Shown here piece after piece: positions 23,520 to 32,320 of a DNA stretch of 43,406 bases (position 1 is its first letter; every line of letters starts with the position of its first letter). The DNA lies in NCBI GenBank assembly GCA_017465465.1, contig JAFTWE010000005.1:1-43406 (forward strand). Direction: 5' to 3'. The notes beneath the pieces are model-generated. The model saw only the letters and a program-made list of their open reading frames with translations. It was not told where the DNA came from and ran no database searches. This stretch comes from Clostridia bacterium. Lineage in GTDB: Bacteria; Bacillota; Clostridia; Oscillospirales; Acutalibacteraceae. The translations under genes and the position numbers were made by a program.

Positions 23520-25049
23520 ATGGTTTTAGAATATTCAACCGAAAAGATGGGAATTATTAACAATTTATTTGAAGGGTCCTGCGAGCAGGCAGTGGACCTT
23601 GATGTTTCTCTCCCTGATTACTGCCCCGATATTTCACGCTTACTCAAGTGCTGTGTTATGCCGAGTATTGTTTCTGCCAAAATTTCAGGCGACCGCGCTT
23701 GTGCCGACGGCAACGCACTTGTGAGAATTATCTATTCAGACGAAGAAAACAACATCTGCACTTATGAGCAGAATTTTCCTTTTTCTAAATTTGTTCAGTT
23801 AGGGGCTGATACCTCAGGCACTCTCAGCGCAGAGGCTTGTGTGCAGTATACAAACTGCCGTGCTGTGAGCAAAAGGCGCATTGAAGTTCATTCTATGCTT
23901 CAGCTTATTTTCAAAATTACGGCAGTTTCAGACTGTGAAACAGTTAACGAAATCAACAGAAAAACTGTTCAGGCAAAGACGGAAGAAATCAGTTTTTCTA
24001 ATCTGTGTGCTGTTGAATGCAAAATGTTTTCTGTAAGTGAAACCGTGGAACTTCCCTCTGACTATCTGCCTGCGGAAAGAGTTGTCAGCTACTGTGCCAC
24101 TCCCGTTTTAAATGATGTGAGGGTTGTTCAGGATAAAATTCTCATAAAAGGCGAGGTTGATATTACGCTGATTTACTGCCCTGCAGACAACGGCGGTGAA
24201 AGTGTCAGATTTAACCACACAATCCCAATAAATCAGGTTGCCGATGCTCAGGGAATTACCGAAAGTGCTACCACCGCCGTAAGATTAAAAATGCTCGGCT
24301 GTGAGTGCAATGTGAGAAATGATGCAAATTCAAATCCGCGCCTTATTGAAATTAACTGCAACATAAGTGCCCAAATAAAAGCCTATTGCGAAGAAAAGCT
24401 CAACTGCATCACCGACGCTTACTGCATTGACGGACATCTGCGGGCAAGCTATGAACAGCGGGAAATTATGAGCCTTTGCGACAAGGTACACGAAACCTCT
24501 ATGCAGAAATTCTCAGTTGACCTTTCTTCCCTTGATGCGCAGAAAATCTGCTGTCTGTGGTGGGATTCTCCCAAGGTAAACAAAAATATACACGACGGAA
24601 AGCTGAGTTTACATACTACAGTTCCGATGAATATTATTGCTCAGGACTCTGACGGCAGACCTGTTTTTTGCGAGAGAGAGGTTGATTTTGAATTCAGCAA
24701 AGCTGTGGATATCAGCGGCTGTGCGGTATGTGACGAGGCAGTTACCCCTCTCGGCTTTTCTGCAGGAACGGTGAGTGACGGCAAAGCCGAAATCAAAGGC
24801 GAATTCTCTGTTGATGCAGAAGTGTTTGCATTAAGAAGCATAAACGCTCTTGTCAGCGCCGACATAACTGCGGCAGACAGCAAGCCCTCAGCCTGCATTA
24901 TTGTTTATTTCCCCGACGAGGAAGAAAGCCTTTGGAACATAGCAAGAAGATTTAACACAACGGTGGATATGATAAAGGAGCAAAACACCCTTTCAGGTGA
25001 ACGCGCTAAAAACGGAACGCCTTTACTTATTCCCGTAATATGCAGTTAA
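23520..25049 (+). CDS. DUF3794 (SPOCS) and LysM domain protein
   Basis: A 509-residue protein; ATG 23520 follows AAAGGTGAGG with ideal spacing and is preferred over a GTG nine bases upstream. Two or more SPOCS/DUF3794 strand-rich repeats are seen (start CEQAVDLDVSLPDYCPDISRLL at about 21-42; again near 180-260). A C-terminal LysM domain (ESLWNIARRFNTTVDMIKEQN...GTPLLIPV, about 460-506) binds peptidoglycan. This architecture occurs in spore coat/cortex-associated proteins of Clostridia, so it marks the organism as a potential spore former. No signal peptide is seen, as expected of a protein placed on the forespore from the mother cell. Confidence 0.85.
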   Translation: MVLEYSTEKMGIINNLFEGSCEQAVDLDVSLPDYCPDISRLLKCCVMPSIVSAKISGDRACADGNALVRIIYSDEENNICTYEQNFPFSKFVQLGADTSGTLSAEACVQYTNCRAVSKRRIEVHSMLQLIFKITAVSDCETVNEINRKTVQAKTEEISFSNLCAVECKMFSVSETVELPSDYLPAERVVSYCATPVLNDVRVVQDKILIKGEVDITLIYCPADNGGESVRFNHTIPINQVADAQGITESATTAVRLKMLGCECNVRNDANSNPRLIEINCNISAQIKAYCEEKLNCITDAYCIDGHLRASYEQREIMSLCDKVHETSMQKFSVDLSSLDAQKICCLWWDSPKVNKNIHDGKLSLHTTVPMNIIAQDSDGRPVFCEREVDFEFSKAVDISGCAVCDEAVTPLGFSAGTVSDGKAEIKGEFSVDAEVFALRSINALVSADITAADSKPSACIIVYFPDEEESLWNIARRFNTTVDMIKEQNTLSGERAKNGTPLLIPVICS

Positions 25050-25245
25050 CAGATAATTAACAAAATACACAGTTTATTAACCCGGTTTACTAAATTTAGT
25101 AATAAAAGGATGTTATTATAAAAGCACGGCAAGAGCAAGGAGCAGCTCCGACGGAAAGACAAAACCATAGTCTTAACAACATATTTTTCTCCAAAAGCGG
25201 TGGCAAACAATAGCTTGCCACCGTGTTTCCATTTGCAAGGTCAGG
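25050..25245 (+). ncRNA. Structured intergenic region, possible small RNA or leader
   Basis: The region has no gene. It begins with a perfect 16-bp palindrome (25087-25102, TTACTAAATTTAGTAA), then a G/A-rich stretch with short hairpins GGAG/CTCC (near 25140) and AAGAC/GTCTT (near 25156-25174), and ends with a 9-bp stem CGGTGGCAA/TTGCCACCG (25198-25206/25215-25223) followed by TGTTTCC. The order operator-like palindrome, structured body, terminator-like hairpin suggests a short transcript. It matches no RNA family I can name, and no good promoter was found. Confidence 0.35.
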
Positions 25246-25274
25246 TTTACATTTTTCTAAAATTATGATAAAAT
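25246..25274 (+). promoter_or_regulatory. Promoter of the YitT-family gene
   Basis: TTTACA (25246-25251), 17 bp, TAAAAT (25269-25274). Confidence 0.7.
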
Positions 25275-25301
25275 ATAAATATAAAATTTTCGGGAGGCGC
25301 T

Positions 25302-26183
25302 ATGCAATATATTTTAAAAAATCTAAAAAAATTTAAAATCAAAAACATTCTTTTCCTCACCTTGGCAGGAATCATAAACGCAATAGGTGTAACTTTATTC
25401 TTAGCCCCTGTGAAGCTTTATGACAGCGGCATATCGGGAACGGCAATGCTCCTTTCTCAACTCACACCCGAATACCTTACGCTTTCGATTTTCCTGCTGA
25501 TTTTAAATATTCCCCTTTTTATTTACGGGCTAAAAAAGCAAGGTGCGGTTTTTACAATATACGCCATTTACACGGTTATAATCTACTCGGTTTCAGCCTG
25601 GCTTATTACTGACATTCTCCCTGTTGATGTGAGCATCGCCTCACCTCTTGCAGGAACAGATTTGCTTTTGTGTGCCTTATTCGGCGGTTTGATTTCAGGT
25701 GTTGGAAGCGGACTTGCAATCAGAAACGGCGGAGCTATGGACGGCATTGAGGTTATGTCGGTTATCTTTGCCCGTAAGCTGGGCATAAGCGTTGGCAGCT
25801 TCGTTATGATTTACAATGTTTTGCTTTATGTGATTTGCGGCATCGTGCTTAAAAGCTGGATTTTGCCGTTATACTCAATAGTAACTTATATGGCCGCACT
25901 TAAAACAATCGACTTTATCGTTGAAGGCCTTGACCGCGAAAAATGCGCGATGATTGTTACTGAAAACCCCGATGAAATTTGTTCTGTATTAACTGCTACC
26001 TTTGAGTACGGAATTACCAGAATTGAAGCGAAGGGCGGTTACTCCGGGGCAGAGAAAACAGTTGTTTATTTTGTTGTGAATCGTTTTCAGGTAACAAAAA
26101 TGAAAGAGCTTGTTCATGAAATTGACCCAACAGCTTATATTATAATGAGCGAGGTTGCAGATATATTTCAATCTAACCAATAA
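25302..26183 (+). CDS. YitT family membrane protein
   Basis: A 293-residue protein, ATG preceded by GGGAGG. Five or six helices occupy the first ~200 residues, with the family motifs GIINAIGVTLFLAPVKLYDSGISG and GSGLAIRNGGAMDGIEVMSV. The C-terminal ~90 residues are a DUF2179 domain (ITRIEAKGGYSGAEKTVVYFVV), which in relatives may bind a small ligand. The function of the family is unsettled. The gene is monocistronic, with its own promoter and terminator. Confidence 0.9.
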   Translation: MQYILKNLKKFKIKNILFLTLAGIINAIGVTLFLAPVKLYDSGISGTAMLLSQLTPEYLTLSIFLLILNIPLFIYGLKKQGAVFTIYAIYTVIIYSVSAWLITDILPVDVSIASPLAGTDLLLCALFGGLISGVGSGLAIRNGGAMDGIEVMSVIFARKLGISVGSFVMIYNVLLYVICGIVLKSWILPLYSIVTYMAALKTIDFIVEGLDREKCAMIVTENPDEICSVLTATFEYGITRIEAKGGYSGAEKTVVYFVVNRFQVTKMKELVHEIDPTAYIIMSEVADIFQSNQ

Positions 26184-26188
26184 ATTCA

Positions 26189-26222
26189 GCGGTAAAGAGC
26201 ACTTTACTGCTGCTTTTTCTTG
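26189..26222 (+). terminator. Terminator of the YitT-family gene
   Basis: 10-bp stem AGCGGTAAAG/CTTTACTGCT (one G-T pair), loop AGCA, followed by GCTTTTTC. Confidence 0.75.
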
Positions 26223-26273
26223 TTGCAAACCGAAATTGACACACATTTTTTTAATTTGTAAACCACGATTGAT

Positions 26274-26301
26274 TGCATAAAGACTTTTTTTGTTGTATAA
26301 T
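26274..26301 (+). promoter_or_regulatory. Promoter of the HTH-lipase gene
   Basis: TTGCAT (26274-26279), 16 bp, TATAAT (26296-26301). Confidence 0.6.
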
Positions 26302-26323
26302 CAGCTCATAAGGAGTGAGTAAT

Positions 26324-27880
26324 ATGACAACATCCGACAAAATCCTGAAATTAAGAAAAGAAAGCGGTATGTCGCAAGAGGCTTTTGCAGAAAAGCTTGG
26401 TGTTTCCCGCCAGTCTGTTTCAAAGTGGGAATCAGGCGTTTCCATACCCGAAACAGATAAAATTCTTGCCATAAGCGATTTATTCGGTGTATCAACAGAT
26501 TATCTTTTAAAGGATGAGGATACAACTGAGCCTGAAGCAGAAGAATTTTTGCCTGCTCCCGAAAAGAAAGAAGCTAAAAAGAAATTTACTCCTAAAAAAA
26601 TTATTGCTCTCGTTGCCGCACTTTGTGTTTTGATAACAGCAATCTGTGTGCCTGCTCACTTCGGCGGAATTAAAGAAACCTGGTGGGCTCTTTGCGGCGG
26701 TAAGGTGCAGTACCCTTACATTCTCGTTCACGGTCTTGGCGGTTGGGGTGAGAGCACAGGAATTAACAACACCGTTACTTATTGGGGCTCAACCACAGGA
26801 GACCTTACTTTATATCTTGAAGAGCAGGGCTACACCGTTCACGCGCCAAGCGTCGGTCCCCTTTCAAGCACCTGGGACAGAGTGTGCGAGCTTTACGCTC
26901 AGCTTACGGGAACAACCGTTGACTACGGCGAGGCCCATTCAAAAGAGCATAACCACGCACGCTACGGCAGAGAATACACAACTCCCCTTGTAGAAAACTG
27001 GGGCGAAAAAATCAACGGCGGTCAACGCGTTAAGATTAACCTTGTGGGTCACAGCTTCGGCGGTGCAACGGTAAGACTTCTCACCTCCTTGCTTGAATAC
27101 GGAAGTGAAGCTGAAACAAACGCCACAGATGACGAAACCTCTCCCCTTTTTACAGGCGGCAAGGGTAATTGGGTCAACAGCGTAACCGCTCTTTGCGCAC
27201 CTCATAACGGCTCAAGCCTTACTTGCGTAATCGATTCAATCGGCTCCGTTGCAGGGTTTACTGATTCAACCGAAATGCTTGTTTCACTTTGCTTTGGTAT
27301 TGCAGACATTGCAAGCCCGGCAAGCGGAGTTTATGACTTTATGCTTGACCAATTCGGTATAGGCAAAGTAAGCGGTGATGCTGACGATGTGGCTCAGGCA
27401 TTTGCAGGCGTTACCTCTCTTGGCAATGACCACGCAGGCTATGACCTTTCACCTGACGGCGCGGCGGCTTTGAATTCCACAATCAAAACTGTTGACGGCG
27501 TTTACTATTTCTCATATTCTTATCTCACCACAAAAGACGGCTCACTTTTGGGCGGTCAGGTGCCTGACGGCGGTACATTGGCTCTTCTTTATCCCACAGC
27601 CCTTGCAATGGGCTCATACAAGGGCACAACCCCGGGAGGAATAGTTATTGACGAATCCTGGCAGCCCAACGACGGCCTTGTAAGTGTTGTTTCTGCTCAA
27701 TATCCTACCGGTGAAGAATGGACAGAATTTGATGAGAGCAAAATCAAAAAAGGAATCTGGAATGTTATGCCCACAAGAAAGGGCGACCACGGAAATGTAA
27801 TCGGCCTTAATGCCGATACAGATGAAACCCACAGCTTCTACACTCAGCATTTCGGTATGGTCGACGAGCTTAAAAGATAA
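26324..27880 (+). CDS. HTH-transmembrane-lipase fusion protein
   Basis: A 518-residue protein; ATG 26324 follows AAGGAG. Residues 5-60 are an Xre HTH domain ([21 protein letters not shown]). A charged Glu/Lys linker (65-91) leads to one transmembrane helix (about 92-112). The rest is an alpha/beta-hydrolase of the staphylococcal/Geobacillus lipase type (family I.5): oxyanion motif VHGLGGWG (135-142), the metal/Trp region [17 protein letters not shown], nucleophile Ser244 in GHSFGG, acid Asp in [14 protein letters not shown] and His in GDHGNVIG. With lysines on the cytoplasmic side of the helix, the HTH should be inside and the lipase outside. The fusion suggests a membrane regulator whose sensor is, or derives from, a lipase; both functions are inferred from motifs. 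A GT2 gene follows in the same operon. Confidence 0.9.
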   Translation: MTTSDKILKLRKESGMSQEAFAEKLGVSRQSVSKWESGVSIPETDKILAISDLFGVSTDYLLKDEDTTEPEAEEFLPAPEKKEAKKKFTPKKIIALVAALCVLITAICVPAHFGGIKETWWALCGGKVQYPYILVHGLGGWGESTGINNTVTYWGSTTGDLTLYLEEQGYTVHAPSVGPLSSTWDRVCELYAQLTGTTVDYGEAHSKEHNHARYGREYTTPLVENWGEKINGGQRVKINLVGHSFGGATVRLLTSLLEYGSEAETNATDDETSPLFTGGKGNWVNSVTALCAPHNGSSLTCVIDSIGSVAGFTDSTEMLVSLCFGIADIASPASGVYDFMLDQFGIGKVSGDADDVAQAFAGVTSLGNDHAGYDLSPDGAAALNSTIKTVDGVYYFSYSYLTTKDGSLLGGQVPDGGTLALLYPTALAMGSYKGTTPGGIVIDESWQPNDGLVSVVSAQYPTGEEWTEFDESKIKKGIWNVMPTRKGDHGNVIGLNADTDETHSFYTQHFGMVDELKR

Positions 27881-27901
27881 AAGCAAACAGAGGAATAAGA
27901 T

Positions 27902-28957
27902 ATGATACTGTCAAAAAGTAAAATCAAAGCTGCATACGAAACTCTTAATAATTTCAGCCCAAACCCCGCAAACTCGTCAATAACAGAAAACTTTATTTCT
28001 GATAGTCCCAAATATGATTTACAGATAATCGTTCCGACATACAACTGTGAAAAATATATAAAGGAATGCCTCGACTCTATAATCAACCAAGAAACCAATT
28101 ATTCATATAAGGTTGTCGTCATAAATGACGGTTCAACCGATAATACTGCAGAAATATTAAAAGATTATGCTGTTTATGATTTCGTAGAAATAATAAATCA
28201 GGAGAATCAAGGTCTTTCAGGATCGAGAAATTCAGGTTTAAAAAATATTGATGCCAAATACATTATGTTCATCGATGCCGATGACGTAATACCTGCCAAC
28301 TCTATTGATATTCTTCTTAAGCTCACTAAAGAAAACAATTGCAAAATAATATCCGGCAGTTATTACACTTTCCAAGATAAAAAAGAGTTATCAAAGAAAC
28401 ATATTTTTTGTGATTATTGTGGCACAGTAAAAACTAACATAAGTGGTTTTGCTTGCATGAAAGTTTTTAAAAATGAACTATTTCAAAATTTAAAATTTCC
28501 ACTTGGATACTTATTTGAAGATACTATGATAAAATATCTTCTCATCTCAAGGTGTTCAAATATTTGCTTAACAAGTCAAATAATCTATGGCTACAGACAG
28601 CATGCTAAATCGATAACGAGCTCATCCAATCTTAAACCTAAAAGAGTAGATTGTTACTGGGTAACAGAGCAAATGCTGAAAGATGCCTTTGAATTAGAAA
28701 TTGAAGACAAACAGTATTTGTATGAAATTACACTTAAGCAAATCTGGTCAAATTTCGGAAGAACACAAAACACTCCCAAAAACATAAAAAAGTCTATTTT
28801 CATTTTGTCCTGCAATCTATTGGAACAATATTTTTATAATTTCGAGACAAACAGCCTTGCTTTAAAGCCACTTCAATTCGCTTTAAGAACCAAAACCTAT
28901 CTTGCTTATAAGGCTTATTGCACTGCCGTTTCAAAGTATCTTGATTCAAAAGCATAA
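27902..28957 (+). CDS. Family 2 glycosyltransferase
   Basis: A 351-residue protein, ATG 21 bases after the lipase stop with AGAGGAATAAG as ribosome binding site. The GT-A domain is clear: IIVPTYNCEKYIKECLDSI (about 41-59), NDGSTDNT, NQGLSGSRNSG and the DXD-type metal site MFIDADDV (about 121-128). It transfers a sugar from a nucleotide sugar to a surface polysaccharide or lipid. The C-terminal half is not diagnostic. Base and codon use are more AT-rich (many TTA, ATA, AAA) than in the lipase gene, which hints at separate acquisition. Confidence 0.88.
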   Translation: MILSKSKIKAAYETLNNFSPNPANSSITENFISDSPKYDLQIIVPTYNCEKYIKECLDSIINQETNYSYKVVVINDGSTDNTAEILKDYAVYDFVEIINQENQGLSGSRNSGLKNIDAKYIMFIDADDVIPANSIDILLKLTKENNCKIISGSYYTFQDKKELSKKHIFCDYCGTVKTNISGFACMKVFKNELFQNLKFPLGYLFEDTMIKYLLISRCSNICLTSQIIYGYRQHAKSITSSSNLKPKRVDCYWVTEQMLKDAFELEIEDKQYLYEITLKQIWSNFGRTQNTPKNIKKSIFILSCNLLEQYFYNFETNSLALKPLQFALRTKTYLAYKAYCTAVSKYLDSKA

Positions 28958-28965
28958 TCCCATTT

Positions 28966-28997
28966 TCGAAGCCGTGAATTACGGCTTCGATTTTTTT
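28966..28997 (+). terminator. Terminator of the lipase-GT2 operon
   Basis: Perfect 10-bp stem TCGAAGCCGT/ACGGCTTCGA (28966-28975/28981-28990), loop GAATT, then seven T. Confidence 0.9.
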
Positions 28998-29007
28998 CGT
29001 TTTCCTA

Positions 29008-29035
29008 TTGATAAATCGGTATAAAATGGTATAAT
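29008..29035 (+). promoter_or_regulatory. metG promoter
   Basis: TTGATA (29008-29013), 16 bp, TATAAT (29030-29035). It lies so close to an ATG at 29039 that this ATG cannot be the start. Confidence 0.75.
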
Positions 29036-29071
29036 ATTATGGATTATGATTATACACTTGGAGGGTCTTTT

Positions 29072-31009
29072 ATGAATAAAGGTAAGTATTATATTACCAC
29101 CGCTATAGCTTACACTTCCCGTAAGCCTCATATCGGTAACAGCTATGAAATCGTGCTTGCTGACGCTCTTGCCAGATTTAAGAGAATGCAGGGCTACGAT
29201 GTATTTTTCCAGACAGGCACTGACGAGCACGGTCAGAAGATTGAAGAATATGCCGCAGCCGCAGGTGTTTCGCCAAAAGAATATGTTGACGGTGTTGCAG
29301 GTGAAATCAAGGCAATTTGCGACTGCCTTAACACAACTTATGATAAATTTATCCGCACAACCGATAAGGAGCACGAGGAAGCTGTTCAGAAGATTTTCAA
29401 AAAGCTCCTTGATAAAGGCGATGTATACAAGAGTGAATACGAGGGTCTTTACTGCACACCTTGCGAATCATTCTGGACAGAGTCACAGCTCGTTGACGGC
29501 AAATGCCCTGACTGCGGCCGCGAGGTAAAACCCGCTAAGGAAGAGGCTTATTTCTTCAGAATGAGCAAATATCAGAAGCAGCTCGAAAAATATATTGAGT
29601 CTAACCCCAACTTTATTTATCCCGAAAGCCGCAAGAAGGAAATGATTAACAACTTCATCAAGCCCGGCCTTCAGGACCTTTGCATTTCACGCTCAACCTT
29701 TAAATGGGGCATCCCATTCCCCGGCGACGAAAAGCATGTTATTTATGTTTGGGTAGATGCTCTTCTTAACTACATCACAGGTCTTGGCTACAACGGTGAA
29801 GACAACAGCGAAATGTATAACAAATACTGGCCTGCAAATGTCCACATTATCGGCAAGGATATTCTTCGTTTCCACACAATTTACTGGCCGATTATGCTTA
29901 TGGCTCTCGGTGAGCCGTTGCCAAAGCAGGTTTTCGGTCATCCCTGGCTTCTTTCAGGTAATGATAAAATGAGCAAATCAAGAGGCAATGTTATCTATGC
30001 GGATGACCTTTGCGACCGCTTTGGTGTTGACGCTGTAAGATATTATCTGCTTTCAGAAATGCCTCACGCTCAGGACGGCACAATTACCTATGAAACAATT
30101 ATTGAGCGCTACAACTCTGACCTTGCAAACACATTGGGCAACCTTGTTAACCGCACAGTTGCAATGAATAACAAATATTTCGGCGGCGTTATTCAGGCTC
30201 CTACAGCCGGTGAAGATATTGACACTGAGCTTAAAGAAATGGCATTGGGCACACTTTCAAAGGTTACAGAATTGCTTGACACTTATAAAGTATCTGACGC
30301 TCTTTCAGAAATATTTGACCTTGCAAAGCGTTGCAACAAATATATTGACGAAACTATGCCTTGGGCACTTGCAAAGGATGAAGCAAAGAAAGAAAGACTC
30401 GGCACAGTTCTTTACAATCTTCTTGAAAGCATCCGTTTTGTTGCTGTTATGCTCAAATCCTTCCTTCCTGAAACAAGTGATAAAATTCTTGAACAAATCG
30501 GAACTGACATCAACACTCTTGATTCTCTCAGCTCATTCGGTGCAATAAAATCAGGCTCAAGTGTTGGCGTTGCCACTCCCCTTTTCTCACGCCTTGATGC
30601 AGAAAAAACTCTTGCAGAAATTGAAGCATCACTCCCCGCACCCGAAGAAGAAAAGGAAGAGGAAAAAGAAATTGTCGGCCTTGCTGAAATCCAGTTTGAT
30701 GACTTTGCAAAGGTTGAACTCAGAGTATGTAAGGTTGTGGACTGCAAGCCTATCAAAAAGGCTAAGAAGCTCCTTGAGCTCACCCTTGATGACGGCACAA
30801 AGACACCGAGAACAGTAGCTTCCGGCATTGCTAAATGGTATAAACCCGAAGACCTTATCGGAAAGAGTGTTATCGTTGTTGCAAACCTTGCTCCGAGAAC
30901 TCTTTGCGGTGTTGAAAGCCACGGTATGATTCTCGCAGGCGATATCACAGAAGACGATGTTAAGGTTGCATTTGTTGAAGGTCTTCCCGCAGGCACACAG
31001 TTAGGGTGA
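29072..31009 (+). CDS. metG: Methionyl-tRNA synthetase
   Basis: A 645-residue class I synthetase; ATG 29072 follows GGAGGG and lies downstream of the promoter. HIGN-type signature PHIGNSYEI (about 19-27), zinc site CTPC...CPDC (about 128-148), and KMSKSRGNV (about 297-305) are present. The C-terminal ~110 residues are the EMAP/Trbp-like OB fold that binds tRNA, after a Glu-rich linker (PEEEKEEEKE). It charges tRNA-Met, and an elongator tRNA-Met gene lies 1.1 kb downstream. The final glycine and the TGA stop fall inside the terminal repeat of an inserted element. Confidence 0.97.
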   Translation: MNKGKYYITTAIAYTSRKPHIGNSYEIVLADALARFKRMQGYDVFFQTGTDEHGQKIEEYAAAAGVSPKEYVDGVAGEIKAICDCLNTTYDKFIRTTDKEHEEAVQKIFKKLLDKGDVYKSEYEGLYCTPCESFWTESQLVDGKCPDCGREVKPAKEEAYFFRMSKYQKQLEKYIESNPNFIYPESRKKEMINNFIKPGLQDLCISRSTFKWGIPFPGDEKHVIYVWVDALLNYITGLGYNGEDNSEMYNKYWPANVHIIGKDILRFHTIYWPIMLMALGEPLPKQVFGHPWLLSGNDKMSKSRGNVIYADDLCDRFGVDAVRYYLLSEMPHAQDGTITYETIIERYNSDLANTLGNLVNRTVAMNNKYFGGVIQAPTAGEDIDTELKEMALGTLSKVTELLDTYKVSDALSEIFDLAKRCNKYIDETMPWALAKDEAKKERLGTVLYNLLESIRFVAVMLKSFLPETSDKILEQIGTDINTLDSLSSFGAIKSGSSVGVATPLFSRLDAEKTLAEIEASLPAPEEEKEEEKEIVGLAEIQFDDFAKVELRVCKVVDCKPIKKAKKLLELTLDDGTKTPRTVASGIAKWYKPEDLIGKSVIVVANLAPRTLCGVESHGMILAGDITEDDVKVAFVEGLPAGTQLG

Positions 31010-31275
31010 CGGTAGCAATCCGAACCTGCCCGAAAGCGCGTCTTTTCAGTGCTTTTCGGCGTTTCGGATTTGAAAGGCGCCAGCCTGTCGGCACCCTCAA
31101 CAGCCAAAAACCATCTGAAAATTCTCAGCTTTCGGGTCGAAGATTTTTTATCGTGAGGATTTTTGGCAGTACAAGGCAAAAACGCAGCAAATCCTTTCGG
31201 ATTTGCGAGTATTTTAACGAAGGAATAGCGGAAATCATCCGATAAAAAACACGGTTCGGATTATTACCGTCACCC
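31004..31275. mobile_element. 272-bp inverted-repeat (MITE-like) element
   Basis: The ends 31004-31026 and 31253-31275 are inverted repeats of 23 bp with two mismatches, starting GGGTGACGGTA and ending TACCGTCACCC. Internal features include a hairpin GCAAATCC/GGATTTGC around 31187-31206. No transposase is encoded; a short frame inside has no ribosome binding site. Size and structure fit a non-autonomous element. The left repeat supplies the last codon and stop of metG, and the right end stops seven bases before tatD. No clear target duplication is visible. Confidence 0.8.
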
Positions 31276-31282
31276 CAAGCTA

Positions 31283-32044
31283 ATGAATAATATATTTGAC
31301 TCCCACGCCCATTATGATGATGAAAGGTTTTCGCCTGACCGTGACGAGCTTTTAAAAAGAGTGTTTGAAAGCGGAGTTATCGGCATCATCAACTGCGGCA
31401 GTGATTTGAAATCGAGCATCACATCATTGAATCTTGCACAAAGGTATGAGAATATCTATGCCGCCGCAGGTATTCACCCTCACGAAGCTGAATCGGCAGG
31501 CAAAAATGACCTTTTGCTCATTGCCGATTTGCTGGACAGCAAAAAATGTGTTGCTGTTGGTGAAATCGGACTTGATTATCACTATGACTTTTCGCCGAGG
31601 GATATACAAAAGCAGATTTTTGAAGAGCAACTGAAAATTGCCAAAGAAAAGGATTTGCCTGTTATTATTCACGACAGAGAAGCTCACGAAGACACTATGG
31701 AGCTTTTGAAAAAGTATCAACCGAAAGGTGTTGTGCATTGCTTTTCGGGAAGTGCCGAAATGGCAAAGGAAGTTGTGAAATTAGGTATGTATATCGGCCT
31801 TGGCGGTGCGGTAACTTTTAAAAATGCCAAAAAGCCCGTCAGCGTTGCGGCAGTTGTTCCTGAAGATAAGCTTCTTATTGAAACAGACTGCCCGTATATG
31901 ACCCCTGTTCCCCACAGAGGTGAGAGAAATGATTCCTCTTTGATTCCGTTTACGGCAGAGGTTATTGCTTGTGTGAGAGGGATAACAGCTCAAGAAGTGC
32001 TTGACATTACCGCCAAAAATGCAAAAGAATTATTCGGAATCTGA
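31283..32044 (+). CDS. TatD-family metal-dependent hydrolase
   Basis: A 253-residue TIM-barrel hydrolase with the TatD metal ligands in order: FDSHAHYDD (residues 4-12), GEIGLDYHYD with the bridging Glu (about 93), IIHDREAH, VHCFSG and ETDCPYMTP. TatD/YcfH proteins act as DNases/3'-5' exonucleases or deacylases. metG-tatD is a common gene pair in Firmicutes. Here an inserted element lies between them and no Shine-Dalgarno sequence precedes the ATG, so translation may be weak or depend on leaderless or coupled initiation. The reading frame is intact. Confidence 0.9.
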   Translation: MNNIFDSHAHYDDERFSPDRDELLKRVFESGVIGIINCGSDLKSSITSLNLAQRYENIYAAAGIHPHEAESAGKNDLLLIADLLDSKKCVAVGEIGLDYHYDFSPRDIQKQIFEEQLKIAKEKDLPVIIHDREAHEDTMELLKKYQPKGVVHCFSGSAEMAKEVVKLGMYIGLGGAVTFKNAKKPVSVAAVVPEDKLLIETDCPYMTPVPHRGERNDSSLIPFTAEVIACVRGITAQEVLDITAKNAKELFGI

Positions 32045-32046
32045 TG

Positions 32047-32082
32047 TTTCACGGGTCAGAAAGCTGACCCGTGAAAAAATTT
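32047..32082 (+). terminator. Terminator after tatD
   Basis: Perfect 13-bp stem (32047-32059/32064-32076), loop AAAG, followed by an A/T-rich tail AAATTTT. Confidence 0.8.
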
Positions 32083-32103
32083 TAAAATTTTTTAAAAAAG
32101 CTA

Positions 32104-32132
32104 TTGACAAAAGCATATTCTTGTATTATAAT
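32104..32132 (+). promoter_or_regulatory. Promoter of the tRNA-Met/tRNA-Glu unit
   Basis: TTGACA (32104-32109), 17 bp, TATAAT (32127-32132): full consensus, as expected for stable RNA. Confidence 0.9.
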
Positions 32133-32162
32133 GAACAAGCTTTGTTGAGAGCACACAAATGC

Positions 32163-32239
32163 GGCGGCATAGCTCAGTTGGCTAGAGCATTCGGTTCATA
32201 CCCGGAGTGTCGTAGGTTCGAGTCCCACTGCCGCTACCA
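32163..32239 (+). tRNA. tRNA-Met (CAU), elongator type
   Basis: 77-nt cloverleaf with encoded CCA; acceptor GGCGGCA/TGCCGCT, anticodon arm TTCGG-TTCATAC-CCGGA. The GGCGG start and the G-T first pair resemble Firmicutes elongator Met. Confidence 0.93.
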
Positions 32240-32243
32240 ACAA

Positions 32244-32318
32244 GGCCCGGTGGTCAAGCGGTCAAGACACCGCCCTTTCACGGCGGTAACACGGGTTCGA
32301 TTCCCGTCCGGGTCACCA
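32244..32318 (+). tRNA. tRNA-Glu (UUC)
   Basis: 75-nt cloverleaf with encoded CCA; acceptor GGCCCGG/CCGGGTC, anticodon arm CCGCC-CTTTCAC-GGCGG. Four bases separate it from tRNA-Met. Confidence 0.95.
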
Positions 32319-32320
32319 AC

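Noticed and set aside
25120..25230. c-di-GMP-I riboswitch in the region before yitT
   Set aside because: Some words (GACG-AAAG) recall it, but the conserved GGCAAACC and tetraloop-receptor parts are missing and the order does not fit.
29039..29071. Upstream ATG for metG
   Set aside because: It lies four bases after the -10 box, so it would not be in the transcript; ATG 29072 has the ribosome binding site and fits the family N-terminus.
30412..31179. 255-codon minus-strand frame across the end of metG and the inverted-repeat element
   Set aside because: Antisense to metG; no ribosome binding site; composition is that of a complementary-strand shadow.
31006..31245. 79-codon plus frame within the 272-bp element
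   Set aside because: No ribosome binding site and no resemblance to transposases; the element is better read as non-coding.
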